From positions 1 through 49,781 of the forward strand of contig JADFSS010000009.1 of assembly GCA_022560655.1 (NCBI GenBank): a stretch of 49,781 nucleotides of DNA, given 5' to 3'. Below the pieces are notes generated by a model. It searched no databases. It had not been told where the DNA came from and was given only the letters and a program-made list of their open reading frames with translations. Made by a program: the position numbers and the translations under genes. The DNA comes from Candidatus Neomarinimicrobiota bacterium. Its GTDB lineage: Bacteria; Fidelibacterota; Marinisomatia; SCGC-AAA003-L08; TS1B11. Below, in pieces: positions 21,239 to 30,054 of this stretch (positions are counted from its first letter, which is position 1; each line of letters opens with the position of its first letter).

Positions 21239-22777
21239 TCAGCCCGACTCGCTACCGGAATCACCACCGGTAGCCGGCCGCTGCAGAGCCTCATCCAAAA
21301 GCTGGCGGATAGAGAACTGCCCCTCCTGGTCCAGGGAAAAGGTATCGTGATGGTACTCGTGGTCGGAGTCCCCGATGCGGTAGTGGGGACGGTACTGGTT
21401 CATGTTCTTGACAATATCCGCCAGCGCCGTCACCAGGGCGTCCACATCCTCGGTAGTGCTATACAAACCGAAACTGGCTCGCACCATGCCCGGTTTGGGC
21501 GTTTTGGACGCGGCGTACTCCTCATCACTCATGGCCACATATTCGGCGGCCCGCTCGGACATCATCTCGATGACGTAGGGGTGCGCGCAGAAACATTCAT
21601 TGCGCACAGCAATATTGTGGTAGTCATTCAGGATCGCCGCCACCAGTGAGTGGTGCAGGTTCTCCACGTTGAACGAGATGGAAGCGGCTCTGGGACAGGT
21701 GACCGTGTCGGTGGAACCGTAGATTTCCACGCCGGGCACACTTTCGAGCTGCTTGATGGCATAGTCAATGAGTCGTTTCTCCTCCTCCGCCAGGAACTCC
21801 ATGCCGATTCGGTCTAGCACTTCAATGGCCAGCCCCAGAGCCACCCCACCGGGGATGTTGGGCGTGCCGGCCTCCTCACGGTCCGGGAAAACGGACGTCG
21901 TGGTGTAGCGCTCGGCGAATACCCGCTCCACCATACCCCCACCCACTTCCTCCGGCTCCAGTTTCGCCAGGTGATCCTTGCGGGCAATCACCACGCCGGG
22001 CGAACCGGGCGCATAGGTCTTGTGCCCTGAAAAAACCAGCGCGTCAATATCCTGGAGGGGATCGTCATGCCCCGAAACCTGTACCGGCAGGTGTGCCACC
22101 AGTTGGGCGCCGTCCACCAGCACTAACGCGTCATACCTGTGTGCCAACCGGGCGATTTCATCCACGGGGTTAATGATGCCCGTGACATTGCTGACCCCCG
22201 TAACAGAGACATAGTTCACCCGCCCCCGTTCGGCCTCCAAAATGCGTTCCAGCGCCTCCGTATCGACGCAGCCCATGCCGTCAGCTTCCATCTGAACGGG
22301 AATATGGATCACCCGGCCCAGGTGCTTGCGGTGGGGCAGGTCGTTGGAGTGATGCTCCATGATGGAGACCACCGCCGTATCACGCTCCGGCCGCAGCTGC
22401 CGGTAAATCCGCGCCAGCCGGTTAATCCCTGCCGTGGTTCCGCTGCCCGTAAAAAAACAGGTGTACTTCTGCGGATCGGCCTGCACAAAGCGGAGAATGC
22501 GGGTATGGGCCCAGGCGTACGTGCTGGTCGCGAGCTTGGCACTATTGTGCAACAGGCTGTGAGTGTTGGCGTAGTGCTGCATAAAAGTGGACAGCCCCCG
22601 ATAGGCCGTCCCCATCATGAGGGTGGAGGCTGTGGAGTCCAGATAGACCCGCCTGGTCGACCCGCCGCCGGCGAGGGGGTAGTGGGTCTCCAGCCCAAGG
22701 AAATCGGTGGCGATATGGCGCAGGAGCTCAGCGCCCTGCAGCTGGCCCGGGGACCTGTCAGTGAGTGCGGTTGCCAT
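21239..22777 (-). CDS. Class V aminotransferase, cysteine desulfurase-like
   Basis: PLP-dependent fold-type I enzyme of 512 residues, related to SufS/CsdA desulfurases but about 100 residues longer. Numbered from the ATG at 22777, the PLP Lys is Lys253 in FSGHKTYAPG, and the cofactor Asp lies in LVDGAQLVAH. Cys395 and Cys397 (NECFCAHPY) fall where desulfurases carry the persulfide cysteine. A final 60-residue acidic tail is unlike SufS. No suf or isc genes are nearby, so the function may be sulfur mobilisation or another elimination reaction. A GTG at 22792 is an alternative start. It appears to head the ligA operon. Confidence 0.88.
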   Translation of the reverse strand: MATALTDRSPGQLQGAELLRHIATDFLGLETHYPLAGGGSTRRVYLDSTASTLMMGTAYRGLSTFMQHYANTHSLLHNSAKLATSTYAWAHTRILRFVQADPQKYTCFFTGSGTTAGINRLARIYRQLRPERDTAVVSIMEHHSNDLPHRKHLGRVIHIPVQMEADGMGCVDTEALERILEAERGRVNYVSVTGVSNVTGIINPVDEIARLAHRYDALVLVDGAQLVAHLPVQVSGHDDPLQDIDALVFSGHKTYAPGSPGVVIARKDHLAKLEPEEVGGGMVERVFAERYTTTSVFPDREEAGTPNIPGGVALGLAIEVLDRIGMEFLAEEEKRLIDYAIKQLESVPGVEIYGSTDTVTCPRAASISFNVENLHHSLVAAILNDYHNIAVRNECFCAHPYVIEMMSERAAEYVAMSDEEYAASKTPKPGMVRASFGLYSTTEDVDALVTALADIVKNMNQYRPHYRIGDSDHEYHHDTFSLDQEGQFSIRQLLDEALQRPATGGDSGSESG

Positions 22778-22901
22778 AGCTGGAAGATACACATATTCGC
22801 CTATTCAGGGGAAGGGAGAGTTGACCCGTACCGCTCCGGTACCGGGAACCCTCCCCCGGCCCCAACCGTTAGACCCCTATCTAATCCAAAGGAGTCGTAC
22901 C

Positions 22902-23651
22902 ATGGCTTTATTAGTTCGCCGGCTGCCCCTGCTGCCGGTCCTCGTGCTGGCGCTGGCGGCCGCCGTTCAGGCACAGATTCCAAGCACCTTCACCAATCTG
23001 CAGGTCCTGCCTCAAGACATCAACCGGGGGGAGCTCATCGGGGTCATGCGGAACTTCGCCGGCTCACTGGGGGTGCGCTGTTTGCACTGCCACGTGGGCA
23101 CTGACGGTGACCGTTTCTCCGATGTGGATTTTGCCGCCGATGATCACGAAACCAAACGCGTGGCCCGTGTCATGTTGGGGATGGTTGCCCAAATCAATGA
23201 GACGCTCACCAGCAAGACCGGCCGTGCCCTGGCGGATCTGACCGAGGTTACCTGCTTAACCTGTCACCACGGGAACAGCGTGCCCGTGACCCTGCGAGCC
23301 GCGCTGGGTGATGCCTACAGTGTAGGTGGTGCGCAAGAATTGCTGCGGCGCTATGGCGAGTTGCGTGAGGAGTACTATGGCCGCGCCGTTTACGATTTCG
23401 CCCCCCATGCACTGGTGAGCCAAGCCGAGGGGCTCGTGGAACAGCATGAGGACCCCGACGGCGCCGTGGCCGTGCTAAAGGAAAACCTCAAGCACTATCC
23501 CGACTCGCACTATACTTTCTACGTTTTGGGCCAGGTCTATATTGAATCCGGAGAAAAGAAACGGGGGGTTCGCGCCCTGCGCAAAGCCGTCAAGATGGAT
23601 CCTGACAATAGCTGGTATCGCACGGCCTTGGCGGAGGCACAAAAAGACTAG
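22902..23651 (+). CDS. Diheme c-type cytochrome (reaction-centre cytochrome c-like) with TPR
   Basis: A 249-residue exported protein. Signal peptide residues 1-24 end at AVQAQ. Two CXXCH haem sites follow: Cys60-His64 (CLHCH) and Cys118-His122 (CLTCH). The surrounding residues (MRNFAGSLGVRC; KRVARVMLGMV) match the photosynthetic reaction-centre cytochrome c-like family found in many non-photosynthetic bacteria. Residues about 170-245 resemble tetratricopeptide repeats (HYTFYVLGQVYIESGEKK). The ATG at 22902 has a strong AAAGGAG 8 bases upstream. It stands alone, divergent from the aminotransferase. Likely a periplasmic electron carrier; the partner is unknown. Confidence 0.9.
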   Translation: MALLVRRLPLLPVLVLALAAAVQAQIPSTFTNLQVLPQDINRGELIGVMRNFAGSLGVRCLHCHVGTDGDRFSDVDFAADDHETKRVARVMLGMVAQINETLTSKTGRALADLTEVTCLTCHHGNSVPVTLRAALGDAYSVGGAQELLRRYGELREEYYGRAVYDFAPHALVSQAEGLVEQHEDPDGAVAVLKENLKHYPDSHYTFYVLGQVYIESGEKKRGVRALRKAVKMDPDNSWYRTALAEAQKD

Positions 23652-23677
23652 CGGAAAGCCGCCTGCTTAGCGGCCGT

Positions 23678-24709
23678 TCAACTTGGAGCTATCTCCTTCA
23701 GCAGCCCCTGGATATCCATCAGATAAATGCTTAACCGCCGGCTCTCCGCGGGCAAGTCGCGGCTGGAGGAAAAGCTGATGGTGTGGCCATCCGGTGAAAA
23801 CGATGGAAAGCCATCGAAGGCCTCACTGTAGGTGAGACGCGTCTGCTCACCGCTGGTCATATTCATCAAGTAGACCTCAAAATTGCCGGGCGGCAGCCGT
23901 TTCACGAACACGATATGAACACTGTCTGGCGAGGGGTGCGGTGCCCAGTTGAGTCCCTCGTCGTGCGTCAGCTGCTGCCGGTCGGCACCGTCATGGCCGA
24001 TGGTATAGATGGTCATTGGCAGATCTCGCTGCCCCTGGTCCTCCCGCTTCCACGCTCGATAGACAATGCGTTTGCCTGCCGGCAGGTAAAAGGCTCCGCC
24101 TTCCTGAAGGTCTGGTGTTGAGGTAATCTGAAAGGGGTCGCTGCCATCGGGCCGCATGCGCCACAGGTCGAGTCTCCCGGCCGTCATGCGGGTGAACAGC
24201 ACCCAGCGGCTATCTGGAGAAAGTGACACCTCCGCCTCGTATTGCGCGTTGCGCGTCAGTCGCCGCAGATTGGAACCGGTGGTGCTGCAGGTGTAAAGCT
24301 CCGCCCCGGTGGGGTAGTTGGTGGGGTCGGAATAGTCGCCCCTGGGCAACTGCCGGTTATCGCGGGTCGATGTAAATATGAGGCGCCGGCCATCGGGGAA
24401 GTAGTAGGAACAGGCGTCCGCGCCCAGGCTGTTGATGCGACGGATGTCGGTGCCGTCGAGATTGACCGTGTAAACGTGGTACTCAGTCTCGCCCTCAATG
24501 AGCCGCGCATTGAGCACCAGGCGCTCACCATCGGGCGAGAAATACGATTCCGCCGCCGAGTAGAAGCCCGGCACCAACCGCACCGGCAGCTCGGCCCCAT
24601 CGCCGGTGGCACCTGGCAGCTCGCCTTTGTTGCCACATCCCAGAGCCAGGGTCAGTAGGGCCAGCAATAGGGTCGTAGGGCGGTTGGTGAAAGCGGCCGG
24701 CGGAACCAT
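23678..24709 (-). CDS. TolB-like beta-propeller lipoprotein
   Basis: A 343-residue protein with a lipoprotein signal (LLLALLTLALGC, acylated Cys expected). It contains about five WD40-like/PD40 blades, each with a repeating SPDG or similar core (YFSPDGERLVLNA; YFPDGRRLIFTS; SLSPDSRWVLFT; SFSPDGHTISFSS). The frame is open upstream, but ATG 24709 is preceded by GGAAG, and the start follows the PspC stop by 2 bases. These propellers often act as periplasmic binding scaffolds; without tolA, tolQ or pal nearby it should not be called the Tol-Pal TolB. It is convergent with the cytochrome gene. Confidence 0.85.
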   Translation of the reverse strand: MVPPAAFTNRPTTLLLALLTLALGCGNKGELPGATGDGAELPVRLVPGFYSAAESYFSPDGERLVLNARLIEGETEYHVYTVNLDGTDIRRINSLGADACSYYFPDGRRLIFTSTRDNRQLPRGDYSDPTNYPTGAELYTCSTTGSNLRRLTRNAQYEAEVSLSPDSRWVLFTRMTAGRLDLWRMRPDGSDPFQITSTPDLQEGGAFYLPAGKRIVYRAWKREDQGQRDLPMTIYTIGHDGADRQQLTHDEGLNWAPHPSPDSVHIVFVKRLPPGNFEVYLMNMTSGEQTRLTYSEAFDGFPSFSPDGHTISFSSSRDLPAESRRLSIYLMDIQGLLKEIAPS

Positions 24710-24711
24710 GT

Positions 24712-24909
24712 CTATTCTTCCGACGGTCCTTCCGGCAACAGCATCCACGCCACCAGATAGGTGACCACCACCGGCACCACTTGGGTCACCAATCCCAGGA
24801 ACACCACCGCCAGCCGGACCAGATTGGCGTCCACGTTGTAAACCTCGGCCAGGCCGCCGCAAATGCCGGCAATTTTCTGATCCGTTGCTGAGCGGTACAG
24901 TTTGGGCAT
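24712..24909 (-). CDS. PspC-domain membrane protein
   Basis: A 65-residue protein that is essentially one PspC domain: KLYRSATDQKIAGICGGLAEVYNVD, then a long hydrophobic stretch (about residues 30-58) ending in WMLLPE. PspC domains are found in regulators of the phage-shock envelope-stress response and in many stand-alone small proteins of unknown role. The ATG is preceded by AGAGGA. It is immediately upstream of the TolB-like lipoprotein (2-base gap), suggesting an envelope-linked pair. No pspA or pspB is present. Confidence 0.9.
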   Translation of the reverse strand: MPKLYRSATDQKIAGICGGLAEVYNVDANLVRLAVVFLGLVTQVVPVVVTYLVAWMLLPEGPSEE

Positions 24910-24981
24910 GATCCTCTTACTCTACGTCCCTCGTCCACCTGTCCTCGGGGACGCCTCCCAGCGGCCATAGGACGGGGGAGT

Positions 24982-26190
24982 TTAAGGCTTATCCGGCGGA
25001 AATTCTACCTGTAGCAGCACAAACTCCGTTTCGTCCCGGCGATCTGCGGCCCGGCCGCCCGTGGCTGGGAAGTTGTTATCATTGCAGATGAGCAGAGTGC
25101 GATCACCCATGGGTTGCACCGACTCGATCGTAACGTACGGCAGGGCAAAACGTCCACTGTCACTAGCCAGTCGGTGTGGGTCGGAGATATCCAGCAGATC
25201 GGCCAGCAGCCACTTGGCCCGCTTTGTCTCCGTGGGTTGCCAGCCAAATACCTGCTTGAACCGGGCCTGTGGGCCGTGACCCCCATCCCGCTCCACCACG
25301 AGGTAATGTTCACGCTCCGGCCAGTAGCTCAGTTCGCCGATGGCGTGGTCGGGGTCCGCCAATGGATAACGCCATGCTGTGCTTACAACCCTGCTCGCAC
25401 CCGGAACATATTCAAACAGCCGCAGCAAATCCGGCGTCTCCCCTCTGAGTGGGCCTTCAAGCAACAGCTGAACCCGCCCCCAAGGTAGCCAGGCCAGCCC
25501 TTCGAAGCCCCGGCTGCGCGCCAGATTGGCGCCTCTCCACCCCGGCCGGTCGGGCGACCGCACCACGATCTCGCCCCTGCTGGTTACCACCACCGCGGAG
25601 ATGGGCGGCGAGAGCAATATACCGGAGGGGGAAAAATGCAGCAGGTAGGGGCCGAATTCCTCGCCTATCCAGAAGCTGCCATCGTCCGCCACATCCATGG
25701 ACTCAGGGTCAAAATCGGCCCCCGTGAGCCTGCGCTGCGGTTCGTCCGCCCGCCGAATCTTGAATCCCGCCCTGCCTTCCGGATCGCGCAGCTCCACAGT
25801 CTCCACAAGTTCCACGTTGCCAGAGCCCCCGCTGGCCGTCTTCCAGTGGAAGCGCAGGCGGTAGATGCACAGCAGGTAGGAGGCCGAGTTGGCCCGCGTC
25901 CCGAACCCGTTATCGCTCAACGCCCAGAAGCTGTGGTTGTAGCCGTGCCCGTCTTGCTCACCGGCAGCGTCCGCCACCGGACGCAGGCTGGAGATGCCCT
26001 GTACCGGTTGTCCCTGCCATTGGAGCGGTGCCCTGCGAAACCGGCCGTCGGGCTGGTCTGTGCTGGGCGGCCCGTCACGAAAAGTGTCGGCAGGCAGGCT
26101 AGCGTAGCCCACCAGTACGGCCTGTGCGGCCAGGGGTGCCGTCGTAAAGACAACCAGGCAACGTCCCAGTGCAAGCAGACTGAAGTGCAT
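24982..26190 (-). CDS. Phytase-like esterase family protein (secreted)
   Basis: About 402 residues with a signal peptide (cut near APLAAQA). The body matches the 'esterase-like activity of phytase' family. Diagnostic segments are GISSLRP, HSFWALSDNGFG, GADFDPESMDVADDGSFWIGEEFGPYLLHF and FEGLAWLPWG, followed by TLLICNDNNFP. Many members act on phosphate esters, but catalytic residues are not well defined, so the activity is only suggested. GTG (26193) and ATG (26190) are adjacent; I chose ATG. It is divergent from pcm across a 111-base gap that may hold both promoters. Confidence 0.85.
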   Translation of the reverse strand: MHFSLLALGRCLVVFTTAPLAAQAVLVGYASLPADTFRDGPPSTDQPDGRFRRAPLQWQGQPVQGISSLRPVADAAGEQDGHGYNHSFWALSDNGFGTRANSASYLLCIYRLRFHWKTASGGSGNVELVETVELRDPEGRAGFKIRRADEPQRRLTGADFDPESMDVADDGSFWIGEEFGPYLLHFSPSGILLSPPISAVVVTSRGEIVVRSPDRPGWRGANLARSRGFEGLAWLPWGRVQLLLEGPLRGETPDLLRLFEYVPGASRVVSTAWRYPLADPDHAIGELSYWPEREHYLVVERDGGHGPQARFKQVFGWQPTETKRAKWLLADLLDISDPHRLASDSGRFALPYVTIESVQPMGDRTLLICNDNNFPATGGRAADRRDETEFVLLQVEFPPDKP

Positions 26191-26301
26191 CACTCGCTGG
26201 CTAGGCCTGCAGCTGATTCAGGCACAGCGAGGCCCGGCGCCAAGTCTGCGGGCACAAGGGGACGATTGCCAAAAATCGCTCCACTGTGTAAGTTGACCAT
26301 C

Positions 26302-26970
26302 ATGGCAAAGCCTGTCGATGTGGCTGCACTTCGGCATCGCATGGTGACCGAGCAAATCCTGGGCCGCGGTATCCGTGACAAGCGTGTACTGCAGGCCATC
26401 GGGGCGCTCCCCCGGCACCTGTTCGTGCCCTACACCAAGCCGAAAGACGCCTACCGCGACGGGCCGCTGCCCATCGGCCATGGACAGACCATTTCCCAGC
26501 CCTTCATCTCTGCCTACATGACCACCCTGCTGGCGCCCCAGGCCTCGCACCGCGTGCTGGAAATCGGCACCGGCTCGGGTTATCAGACCGCCCTGTTGGG
26601 CATGCTGTGCCGGCAAGTTCACTCCATCGAGATTATCGCCGAACACTATGTCCGGGCGCGAAAACTGCTGGCGCACCTGCAATTCAAAAACGTGCATCTA
26701 CGGCTCGGTGACGGCCATGACGGCTGGCCGGAAGCCGCGCCCTTCGACGGCATCGTCGTCACCGCGGCGGCCAGGGACAAGGCTCCCGCCCGCCTCCTCG
26801 ACCAGCTGGTGGAGGGTGGCCGTTTGGTCATCCCCATTGGGCACGCCTTATACGACCAGCAGTTAGTCATCTATACCCGGCAGAAAAATAGGCTGGTGCG
26901 AAAGGAAGATCTGGCAGTTCGGTTTGTGCCCCTCATCCACAGCGACCAGAAAACCCTGGCGGGAGAGTAA
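26302..26970 (+). CDS. pcm: Protein-L-isoaspartate O-methyltransferase
   Basis: Repairs isoaspartyl residues in aged proteins using SAM. The 222 residues carry the typical PCMT order: an N-terminal helix (MVTEQILGRGIRDKRVLQA), the substrate motif GHGQTISQP, the SAM-binding motif VLEIGTGSGYQTALL, and a later GDGHDGWPEAAPFDGIVVTAAA. The frame is open far upstream as antisense to the phytase-like gene; the ATG at 26302 gives the correct length. No strong Shine-Dalgarno is visible. A TTGCCA-N17-TAAGTT pair just upstream could drive an almost leaderless transcript, but is weak. Confidence 0.95.
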   Translation: MAKPVDVAALRHRMVTEQILGRGIRDKRVLQAIGALPRHLFVPYTKPKDAYRDGPLPIGHGQTISQPFISAYMTTLLAPQASHRVLEIGTGSGYQTALLGMLCRQVHSIEIIAEHYVRARKLLAHLQFKNVHLRLGDGHDGWPEAAPFDGIVVTAAARDKAPARLLDQLVEGGRLVIPIGHALYDQQLVIYTRQKNRLVRKEDLAVRFVPLIHSDQKTLAGE

Positions 26971-27008
26971 GACCACCGCCCAGCGCCCGGTTGCGGATAG
27001 GGGTGGTC
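26971..27008. terminator. Candidate bidirectional terminator between pcm and the sugar dehydrogenase-like gene
   Basis: Perfect inverted arms GACCACC (26971-26977) and GGTGGTC (27002-27008) enclose a 24-base GC-rich loop, directly after the pcm stop and before the converging gene. No T-tract, so tentative. Confidence 0.3.
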
Positions 27009-27051
27009 GCCACTTGTTGCCGGCTCTGGCCGCCCGCCCAGCCCGGTGGAT

Positions 27052-28383
27052 TCAGTCGTCCCGCGCACCCGCTCCAGTGTAAATGACCCGCCATAGCTTG
27101 TCGTTGCCGTCATCGGTGATCAGCAGGCTGCCATCCCTGTCTACCAGCACCTCTACAGGCCGGCCCCAGACAGTCTTCGAGGATGATGTATCCTCCCAGC
27201 CGGTCATGAAATCTTCATAGTATCCCAGGGCCAGTCCCTGCTCATCCATCGGCAGGTAGACCACCTTGTAGCCGGTGCGCTGTTTGCGGTTCCATGAGCC
27301 GTGAAACGCCACGAACGCGCCGCCGTGAAAGTGCTCGGGAAATTGGGCGGCAGTATAAAAAGCCATCCCCAGCGCCGCAGAGTGAGCCTGGAACAGGACG
27401 TCAGGCACCACGGCGCGCTCTACCAGCCCGGGCCGGGGCTGGGCGAAGCCCGGCATGAGGTTGGCCCCGATGTAGCTGTAGGGCCAGCCGTAGAACGCGC
27501 CTTCCTCCACGTGGGTTGCGTAGTCAGGCACCAGATCGTCCCCCAGGCCGTCACGCTCATTGACGCAGGTCCACACGGTTCCGCTGCGTGGCTCCCAGGC
27601 CAGCCCCACGGGATTGCGCAAGCCCGATGCGAATATCTCCACATCGCTGCCATCGGGGTTGCACCGCAGAATGGCCGCCCGATACGGCCCCTCCTCGGCC
27701 ACATTCCTGCGACTCCCCACGCTGATATAGAGCTTGTTCTCCTCGGCCTGGTGAAGCAGGTTCCGGGTCCAGTGGCCGCCCGTGGGCAGATCCAGGATTT
27801 TCTCAGGGCGCTGACTGGCCTTGGTCTGCCCTGGCTCATAGGCGAAACGAACCACCGACCCGGTATTGCCCACGTAAACCCACTGATCGATGAAGGCGAT
27901 GCCAAACGGCCTGTCCAGCCTGCTGGAGAACACCCATCGGTGCTCGAACAGTCCGTCGCCGTCCTCGTCACGCAGCACCGTCAGTCTGTCACCACTGGAT
28001 TCGGTGAGAAATAGGTCACCGTTGGGAGCCAGCGCCATGCCGCGCGGTGTGCTGAATCCCTCAGCAACAACCCTGGCGCTGAACCCGGCTGGAACATTCA
28101 CCAGCGCCCCCTTGGGCTGGGGCACTACTTTGGGGGGGTTAACAACTGAGCGGCTGTGATACGGCGCCGGCAGGTCTGAGGGCCGAATGTGATGGCGGGG
28201 TAGCGCGGCGTAAGGGTCGACTTGAGCCGCTAAGGCACCGGCCAGGGTCACGGCGGCCACCAGACAGGCTTGCCAGCGAGACCTCGGGGCGCAGAGGCCT
28301 TTCTCGAGCCGCTGGACGACCCTAGGCCGAGCCGCCGAAGCCGGAGATCTGGGTAATCTCAATGCCGAATTGACGGGCAGCAT
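27052..28383 (-). CDS. PQQ-dependent sugar dehydrogenase-like beta-propeller (secreted)
   Basis: About 443 residues. A hydrophobic export segment (ACLVAAVTLAGALAAQ) is followed by a six-bladed propeller of the soluble glucose/sorbosone dehydrogenase family: FSTPRGMALAPNGDLFLTES, RPFGIAFIDQWVYVGNT, GLRNPVGLAWEP, YGWPYSYIG and the final DRDGSLLITDDGNDKLWRV. Members oxidise sugars with PQQ in the periplasm, but many homologues have no tested activity and no PQQ genes are seen here. The start is uncertain: all ATG options overlap yqgE; ATG 28383 was chosen, giving an unusually long basic N-terminus before the hydrophobic core. Confidence 0.8.
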   Translation of the reverse strand: MLPVNSALRLPRSPASAARPRVVQRLEKGLCAPRSRWQACLVAAVTLAGALAAQVDPYAALPRHHIRPSDLPAPYHSRSVVNPPKVVPQPKGALVNVPAGFSARVVAEGFSTPRGMALAPNGDLFLTESSGDRLTVLRDEDGDGLFEHRWVFSSRLDRPFGIAFIDQWVYVGNTGSVVRFAYEPGQTKASQRPEKILDLPTGGHWTRNLLHQAEENKLYISVGSRRNVAEEGPYRAAILRCNPDGSDVEIFASGLRNPVGLAWEPRSGTVWTCVNERDGLGDDLVPDYATHVEEGAFYGWPYSYIGANLMPGFAQPRPGLVERAVVPDVLFQAHSAALGMAFYTAAQFPEHFHGGAFVAFHGSWNRKQRTGYKVVYLPMDEQGLALGYYEDFMTGWEDTSSSKTVWGRPVEVLVDRDGSLLITDDGNDKLWRVIYTGAGARDD

Positions 28384-28882
28384 CCTTCCATTTGGCGTGA
28401 TCCGCCTTTTCATACATGAAGTTTGCATCGGCGGGGATCACCAGCCAGTCGCCGCTGCCGATTTCCCCCTCCAACTGATCGGGGCCCCAACCGGCGTAAC
28501 CCATGGTAAACCGGAAGCGCTCGGGACCCCGTCCAGCTTCAAGGTCCTTCATGATCTCTGCGCTGGTGGTCAGACATGTCTCGCCAGATATGGCGATGGT
28601 CCCTTCAATCTCGTAGTCCGGTGAGTGGAGCACGAGTCCCACATTGGGCTGAACCGGCCCGCCATAATAGATCCGTTTGATGGCGCTCGACGCCCCGCCA
28701 GCGTCTATGCCCAAGGCCTGCAGAATGGTTTTCCCTTGGGCAGGGGGCAGGGGCCGGTTGATCACCAGGCCCATGGAGCCTGCTCCATCATTTTCGCAAA
28801 TGTAGATCACCGTCTTTTCGAAGAACGAATCCGTAAGGTGCGGCATGGAGATGAGAAAGTGGTCGCGGAACGAGTCAGTCAT
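28322..28882 (-). CDS. yqgE: YqgE/AlgH family protein
   Basis: A 186-residue protein of the UPF0301 (YqgE/AlgH) family. Typical segments are HFLISMPHLTDSFFEKTVIYICE near the N-terminus, GLVINRP, YYGGPVQ and the FTMGYAGWGPDQLEGEI region. The family is widespread but its molecular role is unclear. ATG 28882 with GGGTGG upstream was chosen over a GTG 9 bases earlier. Its 3' end overlaps the presumed start of the sugar dehydrogenase-like gene, so the two are probably co-transcribed. Confidence 0.93.
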   Translation of the reverse strand: MTDSFRDHFLISMPHLTDSFFEKTVIYICENDGAGSMGLVINRPLPPAQGKTILQALGIDAGGASSAIKRIYYGGPVQPNVGLVLHSPDYEIEGTIAISGETCLTTSAEIMKDLEAGRGPERFRFTMGYAGWGPDQLEGEIGSGDWLVIPADANFMYEKADHAKWKDAARQFGIEITQISGFGGSA

Positions 28883-29133
28883 GGTTGCCACCCGTCTATG
28901 GTAGAATATTCATCCTGAATCGCGACAGCCGCGCCAATGTATCTTAGACCTATCATAGGACCCCAAATCTAAACCATTTCGTAGCCGTTGGCCGCAGAAA
29001 ATTCGGTACCAGGCGCGCCCAATCGCGACGGGCACCCTGACCACCCGGCCGCGTGGCGCAAACACGACTTTCTACTGGACGTACCACAGGCGTATAGTCT
29101 AGCTTGTGGTCACATGCTGTGTCTCCCCGAGCC
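28883..29133. other. Divergent intergenic region (yqgE / homocysteine methyltransferase)
   Basis: About 250 bases without a supportable gene, locally less GC-rich at the yqgE end. It must hold promoters for both directions. On the plus strand TATAGT (29093-29098) is a plausible -10, but I found no convincing -35. No SAM or cobalamin riboswitch structure was recognised. Confidence 0.4.
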
Positions 29134-30036
29134 ATGAGTTCGCTGAGCGAACTTTTCGCACGTTCTGGCACGCTTCTGCTCGACGGCGCGCTGGGAACAG
29201 AGCTGGCTCACCGGGGCGTCGGAACTGCGCTGCCATTGTGGTCTGCTGCAGCCCTGGATTCGGACCCTGACACCGTGGGCGCCATTCATCGCGACTACCG
29301 CGACGCGGGCGCCCACATCATTACAACCAACTCTTTCCGCACCACCACGTACACCTATCAATTGGCCGGCGCCGCCGAAGCCGACGCCCGCGAACGGGCC
29401 CGGCGGGCAACCCGTCTGGCAGTGCGCCTCGCCCGCCAGGCAGCGGACGAGCGGATCCTGGTGGCCGGCTCTGTCGCACCGGTGGGGGACTGTTACAGTC
29501 CCGGCGCCTATCCCGGCGACAGGGTGGCGGCAGCCACCTACGGCGAGTTGGCGGGCTGGTTGGCTCACGATGGTGTCGATCTGCTGCTGCTGGAGACACA
29601 CATCACCTTGGCGGAGGCCAACATCGCCCTGCGGGCAGCCACCGCCACGGGCCTGCCCACCCTGGTCTCGTTCCTGGTGGACGGCGCTCTGCGGCTATGG
29701 GGTGGTGCCCCCCTGTCAGCGGCCATCGCCGACGCTGAGCAGGGCGGGGCGCAGGGCGTGCTCATCAACTGCGTCACCCTGCCGGTAGCCCGACTAGGTG
29801 TGGCGGCGCTGGCACGGATGACCAGCCTGCCCTTCGGTGTGTACGCCAACGCCGGCCGGGCGCAACCCACTGTGGAGGGAACCCTGGATGAACTTGTGCC
29901 GGATAATGAATTCCTGGTCAATGTGGACCAGTGGCTCGCAGTTGGCGCCCGCATGATCGGCGGTTGCTGCGGCACCACACCCGCCACCATCTCTGCCTTG
30001 GCCCACCACCTGTCCAACCTTGATAAGGTCGGGTAG
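29134..30036 (+). CDS. Homocysteine S-methyltransferase family protein
   Basis: A single zinc-dependent methyltransferase barrel of 300 residues, like MmuM or the N-terminal domain of MetH. The opening LLLDGALGTEL and the TTNSFRTTTY segment bind homocysteine. The zinc ligands are Cys213 (LINCVT) and Cys278-Cys279 (GGCCGTTP). It lacks the folate, cobalamin and activation domains of MetH, so the methyl donor is likely S-methylmethionine or another small compound, or a partner supplied elsewhere. ATG 29134 gives the usual N-terminus; an earlier start at 29104 is less likely. It lies 18 bases upstream of a MarR regulator. Confidence 0.88.
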   Translation: MSSLSELFARSGTLLLDGALGTELAHRGVGTALPLWSAAALDSDPDTVGAIHRDYRDAGAHIITTNSFRTTTYTYQLAGAAEADARERARRATRLAVRLARQAADERILVAGSVAPVGDCYSPGAYPGDRVAAATYGELAGWLAHDGVDLLLLETHITLAEANIALRAATATGLPTLVSFLVDGALRLWGGAPLSAAIADAEQGGAQGVLINCVTLPVARLGVAALARMTSLPFGVYANAGRAQPTVEGTLDELVPDNEFLVNVDQWLAVGARMIGGCCGTTPATISALAHHLSNLDKVG

Positions 30037-30054
30037 AGGTTGTAATCTGCAACT

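Noticed and set aside
28892-29133. SAM or cobalamin riboswitch upstream of the homocysteine methyltransferase
   Set aside because: No recognisable conserved core or paired elements were seen in this gap.
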